DNA from: Pseudomonas hygromyciniae
Lineage (GTDB): Bacteria; Pseudomonadota; Gammaproteobacteria; Pseudomonadales; Pseudomonadaceae
Assembly (NCBI RefSeq): GCF_016925675.1
Contig: NZ_CP070506.1
Span: forward strand, 1,486,501-1,550,500
Length of the DNA: 64,000 nucleotides
Reading direction: 5' to 3'
Position 1 is the first letter of the stretch, and each line of letters begins with the position of its first letter. The notes under the pieces were generated by a model, which saw nothing but the letters and a program-made list of their open reading frames with translations, was not told the DNA's origin and made no database searches. The position numbers and the translations under genes are program-made. Positions 1-8,823 of this stretch are shown here, in pieces.

Positions 1-991
1 CCAGGAACAGCACAAACAACAACCGCATCACCTGCATCGCCGTCACCAACGGCACCGACAGTTGTAAGGTCTCGGCCGTGAGGCTCATCTCGGCAATTCC
101 ACCGGGCATCATGCCCAACGTCAGCGAGCGCAGATCCAACTGCGTCAGCGCACTCAAACCTACCGCCGCCAGGGTGGCGATCAACATGGTCAGCACTGTG
201 CCGATCAAGGTGCGGCCCATGAATGCTGGCGCCCGCCGAAAGAACTGCCGGTTGAAGTGGCAACCCAGGCCGCTACCGATCAACCATTGGCCGATCTGGC
301 TGCCGCCCTCGGGCAGGCCAATGTGCAAGTCCCAGGTGATGCTGGCGATGGCGCTGACCAGCAACGGCCCGAACAACCAAGGGTTGGGCTGGTGCAGACG
401 CTGCCAGCCCCAGGCGACCAGGGCGCCAATGGGAAACAGCAGGGCCAGCCATGCCCAATCCACGGGGGCCGGGTGAAATTGCGGCGCGCCGCCGCCCAGC
501 AAATACTTGAAGATCGCCGGTACGCACAGCACCACCAATAACACCCGCAGACTCTGGCCTGCTGCCACGCGGCTGAGCACCGCGCCGTTACGCGCGCCGA
601 GGTTGACCATCTCACCGGAACCGCCCGGCATACTCGAGAAGAACGCCGTGGCACGGTCTTCACCGCTGCGGCGCATCAACCACACGCCGACAATGCTCGA
701 CAGGCTGGTGACCAGCGCGCCGAAGAAGATCAGGCCAAAGTGGCTCATCACCTGCTCGATCACCAACGGGGTGAAGTGCAGGCCAATGCCGATGCCCACT
801 ACCCATTGGCCACATTTTCGCCCGCCGGGAATCTCGCCCAACTGCCAGGGCGTGAGGCAGCGCACCAGGATGATCGCCAGCAACGAACCGACCATATACG
901 GCAAAGGCCAGCCGACCAGGCTGGCCAGGTAACCGCCGGCCAGACCGACCAGCGGTGTTCCCCACCATTGTTTAAAGGTGACTTCAGACAT
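1..991 (-). CDS. AbrB-family (Pfam AbrB-type) integral membrane protein, C-terminus beyond window
   Basis: The frame stays open from an ATG at 991 to the window edge, about 330 codons, so only the last few residues are missing. The protein is almost entirely hydrophobic. It contains two copies of the MPGG-(S/I)-(G/A)-EM motif, one in each half (near residues 128 and 300), which shows the internal duplication typical of the AbrB membrane family, sometimes labelled ammonia monooxygenase-like. The start overlaps the tctA stop by 8 bp, so it is translationally coupled to the tricarboxylate transporter. Its role in that system is unknown. Family assignment is good; no function is claimed. Confidence 0.85.
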   Translation of the reverse strand, partial: MSEVTFKQWWGTPLVGLAGGYLASLVGWPLPYMVGSLLAIILVRCLTPWQLGEIPGGRKCGQWVVGIGIGLHFTPLVIEQVMSHFGLIFFGALVTSLSSIVGVWLMRRSGEDRATAFFSSMPGGSGEMVNLGARNGAVLSRVAAGQSLRVLLVVLCVPAIFKYLLGGGAPQFHPAPVDWAWLALLFPIGALVAWGWQRLHQPNPWLFGPLLVSAIASITWDLHIGLPEGGSQIGQWLIGSGLGCHFNRQFFRRAPAFMGRTLIGTVLTMLIATLAAVGLSALTQLDLRSLTLGMMPGGIAEMSLTAETLQLSVPLVTAMQVMRLLFVLFL

Positions 992-2498
992 CGGCCACAG
1001 CGCGACGCTGCAAGGAGCGCTTGCGCCAGATACGCAGCAATGGCACGAGCAGCATGATGGTGGTCAGTACCCAGATGCTGAAGGTGATCGGGCTGGACCA
1101 CAGGATCTCCAGTGCACCATTGGAAATCGACAACGCACGGCGCAGGTTCTGCTCCATCAGGCCGCCGAGGATAAAGCCCAGCAGCAGTGGCGACAGCGGG
1201 AAGTCCAACTTGCGCAGGATGTAGCCGAAGATGCCGATGGCGATCATCAGGAACAGATCGAAGGTGGTGGCGTGCACGGCGTAGACGCCAATCGCGGTGA
1301 TGATCGCGATCACCGGCACCAGTGCCCAGTTCGGCACGGCAAGGATGCGGGTGAAGATGCGGATCATCGGGATGTTGAGGATCACCAGCATGATGTTGGC
1401 AATAAACAACGAAGCGATCAGGCCCCAGACGATATCCGGTTGCTGTTGGAACAGCAGCGGGCCTGGCGTGATGTTGTACAGCGACAGGGCGCCGATCATC
1501 ACCGCCGTAGTGCCCGACCCTGGAACGCCGAGGGTTAGCATCGGCACCATGGCACCGCAGACAGAAGCGCCGATGGCGGTTTCCGGAGCGGCCAGGCCAC
1601 GCATGTCGCCTTGGCCAAACTTACCGCTGGCGCCGGCGATACGTTTCTCGGTCATGTAGGCAACGGCCGAGGCCATGGTCGCGCCGGCACCTGGCAGTAC
1701 GCCGATGATGAAGCCCGACACACCGCAACGCAGGTTCACGGTCAACACCGACAAGGCTTCCTTGACGTTGAACATCATGCGACCGGTGGCTTTCACTGCT
1801 TCCTGGCCACGGTGGGTTTTCTCTAGGAGCAGTAGGATCTCGCTGATAGAGAACAGTCCCAGCACCAACACCACGAACTGGATGCCGTCGGTCAGGTGGA
1901 TGTTGTCGCCGGTAAAACGGTACACACCACTGTTGGCGTCGATGCCCACGCAGGCAAGGAACAGACCGATCAACGCCGAGACAAAGGTTTTCAGCGGCTT
2001 GTCACCGGCCATGCCGCCCAGGCAGACAATCGCAAACACCATCAGTACGAAATATTCCGCCGGACCGAAGGCAATCGCCCACTTGGCCAGCAGCGGTGCG
2101 AACAGCACCATGCCGCAGGTGGCGATAAACGCACCGATGAACGAACTCCAGGCAGACAACGACAGCGCCACGCCGGCCATGCCTTTACGGGCCATCGGGT
2201 AGCCGTCCAGGGTAGTCATCACGGTGGAGGCTTCGCCCGGGATGTTGAGCAGGATCGAGCTGATCCGGCCGCCGTATTCGCAGCCCAGGTACACGGCTGC
2301 CAGCAGGATCAGCGCCGACTCCGGCGGCAGTCCCAGGGCAAACGCGATGGGAATCAACAGTGCCACGCCGTTGATCGGACCCAGGCCCGGCAACAGGCCG
2401 ACCACGGTACCGATCAGGGTGCCGCACAATGCGGTCACCAGGTTATAGGGGCTCAGCGCGACGCCGAAACCCTGGCCCAAATAGCCAAAAGTATCCAT
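984..2498 (-). CDS. tctA: Tripartite tricarboxylate transporter, large permease TctA
   Basis: 504 residues with about a dozen hydrophobic segments and the Gly/Pro-rich TctA signatures (GLLPGLGPINGVALL near residue 37 and GVLPGAGATMAS in the middle). TctA is the large inner-membrane subunit that, with TctB and the periplasmic binding protein TctC, imports citrate and related tricarboxylates using an ion gradient. It starts 1 bp after the tctB stop and overlaps the next gene by 8 bp, so tctC-tctB-tctA and the AbrB gene form one operon. Length and order match the Pseudomonas locus. Confidence 0.95.
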   Translation of the reverse strand: MDTFGYLGQGFGVALSPYNLVTALCGTLIGTVVGLLPGLGPINGVALLIPIAFALGLPPESALILLAAVYLGCEYGGRISSILLNIPGEASTVMTTLDGYPMARKGMAGVALSLSAWSSFIGAFIATCGMVLFAPLLAKWAIAFGPAEYFVLMVFAIVCLGGMAGDKPLKTFVSALIGLFLACVGIDANSGVYRFTGDNIHLTDGIQFVVLVLGLFSISEILLLLEKTHRGQEAVKATGRMMFNVKEALSVLTVNLRCGVSGFIIGVLPGAGATMASAVAYMTEKRIAGASGKFGQGDMRGLAAPETAIGASVCGAMVPMLTLGVPGSGTTAVMIGALSLYNITPGPLLFQQQPDIVWGLIASLFIANIMLVILNIPMIRIFTRILAVPNWALVPVIAIITAIGVYAVHATTFDLFLMIAIGIFGYILRKLDFPLSPLLLGFILGGLMEQNLRRALSISNGALEILWSSPITFSIWVLTTIMLLVPLLRIWRKRSLQRRAVADV

Positions 2499-2499
2499 A

Positions 2500-2958
2500 T
2501 CAGTTCTCCAGAACGTCGAGCAGACCGAGGGGCAGTGGCACGTCCATGGTTTTATCGAACAGCAGATAAAGGCCGATGCTCATCAAGGTGATGATCACCG
2601 CACTGGGTAACCAGCGCCCGCCATACAGCCGTGCCATCGGGATACCGATCAGCGTGCTGCTGAGAATGAAACCCAGGGGTTCGAAAGTGCCGGCAAACAC
2701 CAGCAGCAAGGCCACGCAGATCCCGATCTTGATCAGGGTCGGGCGGTCTAGCGGCGGTTCATCGTCGGTGTGTTTGGTCGGTTGCGGGCGAATCAGCATG
2801 TAGAGCAGTGCCAGCCCCATTAGCCCGATCAACAACAGCGGGAAGGCCCGAGGCCCTACGGGCTCGTAGGAAAAGGCCGCCTGATACGGCCAGGCCATCA
2901 GCGCCAGGCCGATACAGGCCAGTAACATCACGGCAGCGAAAATGCGTTGTAAGAGCAT
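2500..2958 (-). CDS. tctB: Tripartite tricarboxylate transporter, small permease TctB
   Basis: 152 residues with four predicted membrane segments, the usual size and architecture of TctB, the small permease subunit. The start at 2958 (MLLQRIF) is preferred because GGAG lies just upstream. A longer reading starting at 3012 would run into the REPIN and add a non-membrane tail. It lies between tctC (upstream, separated by a REPIN) and tctA (1 bp downstream). Small permeases are poorly conserved, so the call rests on size, topology and position. Confidence 0.9.
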   Translation of the reverse strand: MLLQRIFAAVMLLACIGLALMAWPYQAAFSYEPVGPRAFPLLLIGLMGLALLYMLIRPQPTKHTDDEPPLDRPTLIKIGICVALLLVFAGTFEPLGFILSSTLIGIPMARLYGGRWLPSAVIITLMSIGLYLLFDKTMDVPLPLGLLDVLEN

Positions 2959-2979
2959 GGAAAACTCCAAGGCCACCTT

Positions 2980-3080
2980 TGTAGGCGCGAGCTTGCTCGC
3001 GAAAAACGTCAACGAAAACGCAGCTCATCTGGTTTGACACGGCGCTCTCACGTTCTTTGCGAGCAAGCTCGCTCCTACAG
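2980..3080. repeat. REPIN between tctC and tctB
   Basis: Two inverted REP copies (GTAGGCGCGAGCTTGCTCGC at 2981 and its near complement ending at 3080) are separated by about 50 bp. The pair would fold into a long hairpin in the tct transcript. It fills nearly all of the gap between the tctC stop and the tctB start. Confidence 0.9.
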
Positions 3081-3103
3081 CGGCATTACATGACAGGGGG
3101 CGA

Positions 3104-4087
3104 TTACTGGATCAGGCCGAACTCTTTGGCCAGCACTTTGTAGTCAGCCACCTGTTTCTTCACGTAGGTGTCCAGCTCCTGGCCGGTCATGGCAAAGGGG
3201 AACAGTTCGCGCTCGTCACGCAGTTTGGCGAAGTCCTCGGAGGCCAGCAGTTTGTCGAAGGCCGCTTTCCACCAGGCGTAGTCTTCATCGCTGACTTTTG
3301 GCCCCAGGTAGAAACCGCGCACCACTGGCCAGACGATGTCGTAGCCTTGTTCCTTGGCGGTCGGAATGTCTTTCATTTCCGGCTCATCGAGGCGGTTTTC
3401 CGCGAACACGGCCAGCAGGCGCATATCGCCGCTCTGAATGTGTGGCATGGAGTCGGAGATGTCGGTACTGCCCACCTGAATGTGACCGCCGAGAAGGGCA
3501 GTGGCGATTTCACCGCCGCCTTCGAGGGCCACATAACGCAGGTCACGGGGGTTGATCCCGGCGGCCTTGGCGATCAGGGCGGTCTGCATCCAGTCCTGGC
3601 TGCCGACGGTGCCGCCGGAGCCAATCACCACTTTGCTCGGATCTTTCTTCAGGGCTTGTACCAGATCATCGAGGTTCTTGTAGGGCGAATCGGCTTTTAC
3701 CGCAATCGCGCCATAGCTGGTGCCAACCGCCGCCAGCCATTTCACTGCGCTTTCATCAAAACGCCCGAACTTGCCCTGGGCCAGGTTCAGCAAAGAACCA
3801 CTGGACCAGGCCACCAACGTACCGGCATCGGCAGGGCGCTGGGCCACGACGGCGTTGTAGGCCACCGCACCCACGCCGCCAGGCATGTAGGTCACGCGCA
3901 TCGGCTTGCTCAGCAGCTTCTCGTTGACCAGTGCGCTTTGCGCCAGCTTGCAAGTCAGGTCAAAACCGCCGCCAGGGGAGGCGGGGGCGATGCATTCCGG
4001 GCGCTTGGGTTCACCGGCGGCCAGCAGTTGGCCTGCCAACAACATGCAGCCGGCGGCCAGGGCAAATTTACGCAGGGATGAGGACAT
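3104..4087 (-). CDS. tctC: Tripartite tricarboxylate transporter substrate-binding protein TctC
   Basis: 327 residues from the ATG at 4087, which has GGAG upstream. An N-terminal signal peptide (Lys/Arg then a hydrophobic core ending in LLAAGEP) indicates a periplasmic protein. The rest is the TctC/Bug fold: the PGGGFD loop near residue 40 and the GSGGTVGSQ and LGGHIQVG segments belong to the ligand-binding core. It captures tricarboxylate and delivers it to TctAB. It lies 44 bp downstream of the porin gene and upstream of tctBA. Citrate or cis-aconitate is the likely ligand by analogy. Confidence 0.93.
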   Translation of the reverse strand: MSSSLRKFALAAGCMLLAGQLLAAGEPKRPECIAPASPGGGFDLTCKLAQSALVNEKLLSKPMRVTYMPGGVGAVAYNAVVAQRPADAGTLVAWSSGSLLNLAQGKFGRFDESAVKWLAAVGTSYGAIAVKADSPYKNLDDLVQALKKDPSKVVIGSGGTVGSQDWMQTALIAKAAGINPRDLRYVALEGGGEIATALLGGHIQVGSTDISDSMPHIQSGDMRLLAVFAENRLDEPEMKDIPTAKEQGYDIVWPVVRGFYLGPKVSDEDYAWWKAAFDKLLASEDFAKLRDERELFPFAMTGQELDTYVKKQVADYKVLAKEFGLIQ

Positions 4088-4131
4088 GGGGAACTCCGTC
4101 ATTGTTGTTATTGGGGGTAAGACTTTCAGGG

Positions 4132-5424
4132 TTACCACAGTGCGACGCTGTAACTGACCAGCACGCGCACTTCATCTGCGTCCCGGGCCGAGTAGTTGGA
4201 GCGGTAGGTGGCGTTACGCAGGCGCACGGCCACGTCCTTGAGCGCGCCGCTTTGCACCACGTATTTGATTTCGGTGTTGCGTTCCCACTCTTTGCCGGTG
4301 TCGCCGTTCTTGAGCTTGATGTTGTCACCGGACAGGTAGCGGCTCATGAAGCTCAGGCCGGGGATCCCCAGCTTGGCAAAATCGTAGTCGTAACGTGCCT
4401 GCCAGGAGCGTTCTTCGGCGCCGGCAAAGTCGTTGATCTGCACAAAGTTGACCAGGTATGGGTCGCTGCCATCCACATACGGGAATGCGCTGTCACCGGA
4501 CATGTGCTGGTAGCCGGCGCTCAGTTTATGGCCGTTGAGGGCGTAGCTGAAAATGCCGTTGAGGGATTTGTTGTCAATGCTGCCGCCGCGTGCGCTGCCG
4601 GTGTCATCGCTGATGGCCAGGCGCAGGTCGGTGCCGAAGGTGCCCGGGCCCATGGGCGTGGAGGCGACCACGCCGAGGAAGTGTTGGCGATACACGTCGT
4701 CCAGTTGGGCGAAGTGGTAGCTACCGGTGATCTTCTCGGCAAACTTGTAGTCCACGCCGCCGAAGTTGAAGTGCTTGCCGGTGGCTCCACTGAGGAAGCG
4801 GCCGTTCTTGTTGTTGAGGGCAATGTCCTCGTAGTTGCTGTCGTCGCGGTCTTTGGCCTTGTCCAGGCGCCCGCCGGTGAACGTCAGGTTCTTGAATTCC
4901 TTGGAGGTCAGCAGGCCGCCGTTGAAGGTCTGCGGCAGGATGCGCCCGTCGTTGGCCTTGAGGATTGGCAACTCGGGGATCAGCGAACCGATCTTCAGCT
5001 CAGTGGCGGAGATTTTCACTTTGCCGGTCAGGCCCAGCTTGGAGTACTCGTCAGCGGCGCGGCCATCATCGTGGGTGGGCAACAGGCCACTGCCGGTGCG
5101 GTCCGGGCTGGAGTCCAGCTTGACCCCGAGCATGCCCAGTGCATCCACGCCAAAACCGACAGTACCGTCGGTGTAGCCTGATTGCAGGTTGAGCATGAAG
5201 CCCTGGGCCCACTCGTCGCGCTTGGACTGCTGGGCGCTGGTACCGTCGCGAAAGTCGCGGTTGAAGTACATGTTGCGGGTTTCCAGGGTCGCGCTACTGT
5301 CTTCGAAGAAGGCAGCCTGGCTGAGCGGCGAAAAGCCGGCAAGGGCAGCGGCACTGGCGAGGGCGGTGTGGGTCATGCGGGAAAAACGAACAGGCGGGCA
5401 AGCCTGGGGCTGTGTCGACAGCAT
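4132..5424 (-). CDS. opdH: OprD-family outer-membrane porin, OpdH-like (tricarboxylate)
   Basis: 430 residues with a signal sequence (ends about SQAAF), then the OprD-family start ATLETRNMYFNRDFRDG and EEWAQGFMLNLQSGYT, many amphipathic beta strands, and a C-terminal strand ending in SYSVALW. OprD/Opd porins form substrate-selective 18-strand channels. In P. aeruginosa opdH, a tricarboxylate-specific porin, lies in the same position next to tctCBA and tctDE, so the symbol is given on context. The start at 5424 has GGAG upstream. It is probably the first gene of the tct operon and is divergent from tctD. Confidence 0.88.
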   Translation of the reverse strand: MLSTQPQACPPVRFSRMTHTALASAAALAGFSPLSQAAFFEDSSATLETRNMYFNRDFRDGTSAQQSKRDEWAQGFMLNLQSGYTDGTVGFGVDALGMLGVKLDSSPDRTGSGLLPTHDDGRAADEYSKLGLTGKVKISATELKIGSLIPELPILKANDGRILPQTFNGGLLTSKEFKNLTFTGGRLDKAKDRDDSNYEDIALNNKNGRFLSGATGKHFNFGGVDYKFAEKITGSYHFAQLDDVYRQHFLGVVASTPMGPGTFGTDLRLAISDDTGSARGGSIDNKSLNGIFSYALNGHKLSAGYQHMSGDSAFPYVDGSDPYLVNFVQINDFAGAEERSWQARYDYDFAKLGIPGLSFMSRYLSGDNIKLKNGDTGKEWERNTEIKYVVQSGALKDVAVRLRNATYRSNYSARDADEVRVLVSYSVALW

Positions 5425-5542
5425 CGTGATGCACTCCGTTATTGTTCTTATGAGACGAAAACGCTTCGAGGCGTTTTTCGGGCGCTATGGGTGAAATAGC
5501 TCGGAAGGTGTAACCGTCCGTTTTCGGATGCTAATGGGCGAA

Positions 5543-5571
5543 CCTTTCACTAACCTTTCAGCGTCCTTTCA
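5543..5571. promoter_or_regulatory. Three CCTTTCA direct repeats at 11-bp spacing, candidate TctD operator
   Basis: CCTTTCA occurs at 5543, 5554 and 5565, exactly one helical turn apart, in the 246-bp gap between the divergent opdH and tctD genes. OmpR-type response regulators such as TctD bind phased direct repeats of this kind. The sequence pattern is seen directly; the binding protein is inferred. Confidence 0.55.
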
Positions 5572-5670
5572 ATGTTTTCGGGCTTCACAGCACAGGCCGC
5601 GGCTGTAAACTGCGCCGCGAGTTGGTAAACAAAGGGTGGCACCGGTCACCCCTTAACGAGGTACAAATCC

Positions 5671-6342
5671 ATGCGTGTCCTGCTCGTTGAAGACCATCTG
5701 CAACTGGCCGAAAGTGTGGCTCAGGCGCTCAAGAGCACGGGGTTGACGGTGGATGTGTTGCACGATGGCGTGGCGGCGGACCTGGCCCTGAGCAGCGAGG
5801 AATACGCCGTGGCGATTCTCGATGTGGGCTTGCCGCGCATGGATGGTTTCGAGGTGCTGGCGCGCCTGCGGGCCCGTGGGAAAAATCTGCCAGTGCTGAT
5901 GCTTACCGCCCGCAGCGATGTAAAGGATCGGGTGCATGGCCTCAACCTGGGTGCCGATGATTATCTGGCCAAACCTTTCGAGCTGACCGAGCTGGAAGCC
6001 AGGGTCAAGGCGCTGTTGCGCCGCAGCGTGCTGGGTGGCGAGCGCCAGCAGACCTGTGGCGTGCTGGTGTATGACGTGGAAACCCGGCGCTTCACCCTCG
6101 GCGGTGAATTGCTGACGTTGACCTCACGCGAGCAGGCGGTGCTCGAGGCGCTGATCGCCCGCCCTGGCCGCGTCATGAGCAAGGAGCAACTGGCGTCCCA
6201 GGTCTTCGGCCTGGATGAGGAGGCCAGCCCCGATGCCATCGAAATCTATGTGCACCGCTTGCGCAAGAAACTCGATGGTCAGCCGGTCGCCATCGTCACC
6301 TTCCGCGGCCTCGGCTACTTGCTGGAAGCCCGCGATGCGTAA
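5671..6342 (+). CDS. tctD: OmpR-family response regulator TctD
   Basis: 223 residues: a receiver domain with the phospho-acceptor Asp51 (AILDVGLPRMDG) and the conserved Lys101 (DYLAKPFE), followed by a winged-helix DNA-binding domain ending with the usual DAIEIYVHRLRKKLD and FRGLGYLL segments. TctD controls tricarboxylate uptake genes in partnership with TctE. Its stop overlaps the tctE start by 8 bp, and it diverges from opdH-tctCBA, its expected target. Confidence 0.93.
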   Translation: MRVLLVEDHLQLAESVAQALKSTGLTVDVLHDGVAADLALSSEEYAVAILDVGLPRMDGFEVLARLRARGKNLPVLMLTARSDVKDRVHGLNLGADDYLAKPFELTELEARVKALLRRSVLGGERQQTCGVLVYDVETRRFTLGGELLTLTSREQAVLEALIARPGRVMSKEQLASQVFGLDEEASPDAIEIYVHRLRKKLDGQPVAIVTFRGLGYLLEARDA

Positions 6343-7720
6343 GCACAGCAGCCTGCGTTGGCGCCTGCTGTGGAACCTGGCATTGCTGTTGGTGGTGCTG
6401 ATGCTGGCCAGTGGCTTGAGCGCCTACTGGAATGGTCGCGAGGCGGCAGACACGGCCTACGACCGCACGCTCCTGGCCTCGGCGCGGACCATCGCTGCCG
6501 GCCTGTCCCAGCGCGACGGCACTCTCAGCGCCGATGTGCCCTACGTGGCGTTGGACACCTTCGCCTATGACAGCGCCGGGCGGATTTATTACCAGGTCAA
6601 TGACATTCACCAGAAGCTGATTTCCGGCTACGAACACCTGCCAGGGCCACCACCCGGCACACCGCGCACCGACGATTATCCGGCCTTGGCGCGTTTCTAT
6701 AACGCCAAGTACCAGGGGCAGAATGTGCGGGTGGTGAGCCTGCTCAAGGCCGTGTCGGAGCCGAACATGAATGGCATGGCCGAAATCCGTGTGGCCGAAA
6801 CCGACGAAGCCCGCGTCAGCATGGCCCGCAGCCTGATGGCCGACACCCTGCTGCGCCTGGGCATGCTGGCCATCGGCGCCTTGCTGCTGGTGTGGTTTGC
6901 GGTGAGTGCAGCGCTGCGCCCGCTGGAGCGTTTGCGCACGGCGGTGGAAGAACGTCAGCCGGATGATCTGCGGCCGCTGCCGTTGGTTGAAGTGCAGCAC
7001 GAACTTGGGCCGCTGGTGCGGGCCTTGAATCACTTTACCGAACGCCTGCGTGGGCAGTTCGAGCGCCAGGCCCAGTTTATCGCCGATGCTTCCCACGAAT
7101 TGCGCACCCCACTGGCCGCGCTCAAGGCTCGACTGGAGTTGGGCCTGCGCGCCGAGGAACCGGCGATCTGGCGCAGCACCCTGGAGACGGCGGCGCAAGG
7201 TACGGATCGCTTGACCCACCTGGCCAATCAATTGCTGTCCCTGGCACGCATCGAAAACGGTGCGCGGGCGATTGCTGAAGGGGGGGCGCAGTTGCTCGAC
7301 CTCAGTCAACTGGCCCGTGAATTGGGCATGGCCATGGCGCCTCTGGCCCACGCCCGCGGCGTGGCATTGGCATTGGAGGCGGATCAGCCGGTGTGGTTGC
7401 GCGGCGAGCCGACCTTGCTGAACGAGCTGTTGAGCAACCTGGTGGATAACGCCCTGGCACACACGCCATCCGGTGGCAACGTGATCCTGCGGGTCACGGC
7501 GCCAGCGGTGCTGGAAGTGGAGGATGATGGCCCGGGCATTCCGCTGGACGAACGGGATCGGGTGTTCGAGCGCTTTTATCGGCGTAACCAGCAGGGCGCG
7601 GGTTCAGGCCTGGGGTTGGCGATCGTCGGCGAAATCTGCCGTGCGCATCTGGCCCAGATCAGCCTGCATGATGGCGAGCTCAAAGGGCTCAAGGTACGGG
7701 TAAGTTTTATCGCGGGCTGA
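6335..7720 (+). CDS. tctE: Sensor histidine kinase TctE
   Basis: 461 residues from the ATG at 6335 inside the end of tctD. A membrane segment at about residues 12-32 and another at about 172-192 enclose a periplasmic sensor loop. A HAMP-like linker precedes the HisKA box (SHELRTPLAALK, His254), and the ATPase domain has DDGPGIP and GSGLGLAI. It should autophosphorylate and pass phosphate to TctD when tricarboxylates are present. The co-occurrence with tctD, opdH and tctCBA supports the name. Confidence 0.92.
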   Translation: MRKHSSLRWRLLWNLALLLVVLMLASGLSAYWNGREAADTAYDRTLLASARTIAAGLSQRDGTLSADVPYVALDTFAYDSAGRIYYQVNDIHQKLISGYEHLPGPPPGTPRTDDYPALARFYNAKYQGQNVRVVSLLKAVSEPNMNGMAEIRVAETDEARVSMARSLMADTLLRLGMLAIGALLLVWFAVSAALRPLERLRTAVEERQPDDLRPLPLVEVQHELGPLVRALNHFTERLRGQFERQAQFIADASHELRTPLAALKARLELGLRAEEPAIWRSTLETAAQGTDRLTHLANQLLSLARIENGARAIAEGGAQLLDLSQLARELGMAMAPLAHARGVALALEADQPVWLRGEPTLLNELLSNLVDNALAHTPSGGNVILRVTAPAVLEVEDDGPGIPLDERDRVFERFYRRNQQGAGSGLGLAIVGEICRAHLAQISLHDGELKGLKVRVSFIAG

Positions 7721-7771
7721 GTATCTACACAACGTTCAGAAACTGATGAACTTCCCCGTGGCAAGCCCTAC

Positions 7772-7786
7772 TGCCGTTCAGTTAAG
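7772..7786. repeat. Single decayed end of a MITE-like element
   Basis: TGCCGTTCAGTTAAG is identical to 15 bases of the 18-bp terminal inverted repeat of the element at 56417-56585. Here the opposite end is not found: a REPIN follows 33 bp later but no complementary terminus. It is read as a decayed or partial copy. Confidence 0.4.
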
Positions 7787-7818
7787 TGAACGCAATGCTT
7801 AAAGCAGCGAAGAATAAA

Positions 7819-7910
7819 TGTGGGAGCGGGCTTGCTCGCGAAGACGTCGGCTCAGCAAACATTGATGTTGACTGACCCACTGCTTTCGCGAGCAAGCCCG
7901 CTCGCCACAA
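7819..7910. repeat. REPIN downstream of tctE
   Basis: TGTGGGAGCGGGCTTGCTCG at 7819 and an inverted copy ending at 7910 are separated by a short spacer containing CTGACCCACTGC. It lies between tctE and the convergent HDOD gene. Confidence 0.88.
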
Positions 7911-7965
7911 CAGCCCTATCTGCTGGCATACCTATGCCGCCGGCTGCTACCGGGGCGGTGGGGTT

Positions 7966-8787
7966 TCAGTAGAACATCGAGCGCGCTTCGTCCAGCTCGG
8001 TGCGCACCGCTTCATTGAGCGGGTCGATGCGCAGCTTCTTGAACGCCGGCAAGTTCGACAACGCAGTGTGGGCCAAGGGATGGTTGGTGTTCTTGTGGCA
8101 ATACAGCACGGCCACTTGCACCAGGTCGACATAGTCCAGGCTGGCCGAGTCGCGCTCAAGGTCCTGGTAGTGCGCAGGCACACTCACCAGCATTTCCGGG
8201 AAGTCCCAGCCCCGCAGCAGCTTGTCCCCCAGCAGCGGGTGGATGCTATCGATCACATGGTTGAGGCTGACCGGGTCCGAGAGCAGTTCATAGTGATCTT
8301 CGGCGTAGGTCAGGATCGGCAGTACGCCGATCTGGTGCACCAGCCCGCCGAGTGCCGCCTGGTCCGGCTTGAGCTGGCTGTGGTTGCGGCACAAGGCGTA
8401 GCAGACGCCCGCCACTTCCAGGCTGCGGCGCCAGACGTCACGCATCTTCTGTTCGACGACGTCTGAGCGGGCATGGAAGATTTGCTCCATCACCAGGCCA
8501 ATCGACAGGTTGCTGCTGTAGTTGGTGCCCAGGCGCGTGATGGCGGTGTGCAGGTCGGTGACCTCCTGGGTGGCGCGCAACAGTGGGCTGTTGACGACCT
8601 TGATCAGCCGCGCCGTCAGGGCGGTATCGCGGCTGATGACTTTGCTTAAATGACTGATGCTGACTTCGGGGTCTTCGGCGGCCTGACGAATTTTCAGGGC
8701 CACTTCCGGTAACGTGGGCAGAACCAGGTCATCGTTATCGATGGCCATCACCAACGCCTGTTGGACTTTTTCCGCCAGTTTGTTCAT
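7966..8787 (-). CDS. HDOD-domain signalling protein
   Basis: 273 residues made of one HDOD domain (from about residue 20: LPTLPEVALKIRQAAEDPEVSISHLS, then VISRDTALTARLIKVVNSP). HDOD proteins are a non-catalytic relative of HD phosphohydrolases found in bacterial signalling, often linked to motility or c-di-GMP control. The HD-like motif of true phosphodiesterases is not evident. It lies 36 bp downstream of ygfZ on the same strand and may be cotranscribed with it. The specific role is unknown. Confidence 0.85.
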   Translation of the reverse strand: MNKLAEKVQQALVMAIDNDDLVLPTLPEVALKIRQAAEDPEVSISHLSKVISRDTALTARLIKVVNSPLLRATQEVTDLHTAITRLGTNYSSNLSIGLVMEQIFHARSDVVEQKMRDVWRRSLEVAGVCYALCRNHSQLKPDQAALGGLVHQIGVLPILTYAEDHYELLSDPVSLNHVIDSIHPLLGDKLLRGWDFPEMLVSVPAHYQDLERDSASLDYVDLVQVAVLYCHKNTNHPLAHTALSNLPAFKKLRIDPLNEAVRTELDEARSMFY

Positions 8788-8823
8788 TCATGCTCTCTAG
8801 GGTGCTGCAAAAGGGTATGGCGA

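Noticed and set aside
3931..5181. A 416-codon frame opposite tctC and the OpdH-like porin
   Set aside because: It is the complement of well-supported genes and low in recognisable motifs; long antisense frames are common in high-GC DNA.
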